Notes under the pieces: model-generated
Seen by the model: the letters and a program-made list of their open reading frames with translations, nothing else
Told to the model about the DNA's origin: nothing
Databases searched by the model: none
Shown here: positions 47,648 to 47,714 of the stretch, piece after piece
Numbering within the stretch: the stretch's first letter is position 1
Layout of the letters: each line of letters starts with the position of its first letter
Made by a program: the position numbers and the translations under genes
Origin: an uncultured Eubacteriales bacterium
GTDB lineage: Bacteria > Bacillota > Clostridia > Christensenellales > Aristaeellaceae
Assembly (NCBI GenBank): GCA_902781945.1
Contig: CACZLE010000017.1
Coordinates: forward strand, 1 to 47,714
Direction: 5' to 3'
Length of the DNA stretch: 47,714 bases

Positions 47648-47714
47648 TGATTTCCTCCGAGAAGAGATCACTGTTTTGGGCTTTTCATTTCGATAGAGTC
47701 GTCACCCAAATCAA

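Overview
The window is a GC-rich (roughly 60 %) bacterial chromosome segment. It suggests an anaerobic, gut-type Clostridia. Evidence: a leucyl-tRNA synthetase under T-box control, a DUF4317 gene, ECF sigma/anti-sigma pairs joined by ATGA overlaps, sigma-A promoters with 17-bp spacers, strong AGGAGG ribosome sites, and secreted proteins whose signal peptides end in an Ala-x-Ala-Glu type site. A Christensenellales-like lineage is my best guess, at low confidence. Gene content is dense; nearly every gap is a short regulatory region or a repeat.

Layout. 1-2 kb: end of a hairpin-rich repeat, a nitroreductase, a cupin and a transketolase C-terminal subunit that has lost its 5' end. 2.1-12.1 kb (+ strand): DUF4317 protein, GH27 alpha-galactosidase, RecD2 helicase, ComF, membrane M28 peptidase, a secreted unknown and FtsK/SpoIIIE. 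12.2-12.5 kb: a second copy of the hairpin-rich repeat. 12.5-18.6 kb (- strand): ECF sigma factor with a membrane partner, DUF975 protein, amidohydrolase, esterase, ObgE and a DUF368 (PopT-type) transporter. 18.7-22.5 kb: leuS with T-box leader and two GNAT acetyltransferases.

22.5-35.3 kb (- strand) is the centrepiece: one 15-gene operon for an ethanolamine-utilisation bacterial microcompartment, read from a strong promoter at 35264-35292. Order: eutA, eutB, eutC, eutL, a BMC-H shell protein with a Cys-rich linker and a SAP-like tail, eutE, two eutM-type shells, eutT, pduL, eutN, pduS-like, an S66-family peptidase homologue, a pduT-like Fe-S trimer and a glycerophosphodiester phosphodiesterase. 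EutBC cleaves ethanolamine to acetaldehyde and ammonia using adenosylcobalamin (made by EutT, with EutA reactivating the lyase and PduS reducing cobalamin). EutE and PduL then convert acetaldehyde to acetyl-CoA and acetyl phosphate inside the shell. It mixes eut and pdu parts. No eutH, eutG, eutVW, eutS, eutP or eutQ is present in the window.

35.4-36.6 kb (+ strand, divergent promoter): a corrinoid-type protein whose cobalamin-ligand motif is degenerate, overlapping a protein that resembles the methionine-synthase activation domain. 36.6-40.5 kb (- strand): a complete ABC importer. 40.6-42 kb: a MATE exporter with operator-like arms. 42.1-42.6 kb: a 513-bp foldback element with 48-bp terminal inverted repeats. 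42.6-47.7 kb (- strand): metallophosphoesterase, a second ECF sigma/zinc-finger anti-sigma pair, a four-helix-bundle (IVP-like) gene fronted by a peculiar array of mini-hairpins, tRNA-Trp, an LCP-family protein behind a five-copy operator array, and an AT-richer hypothetical gene.
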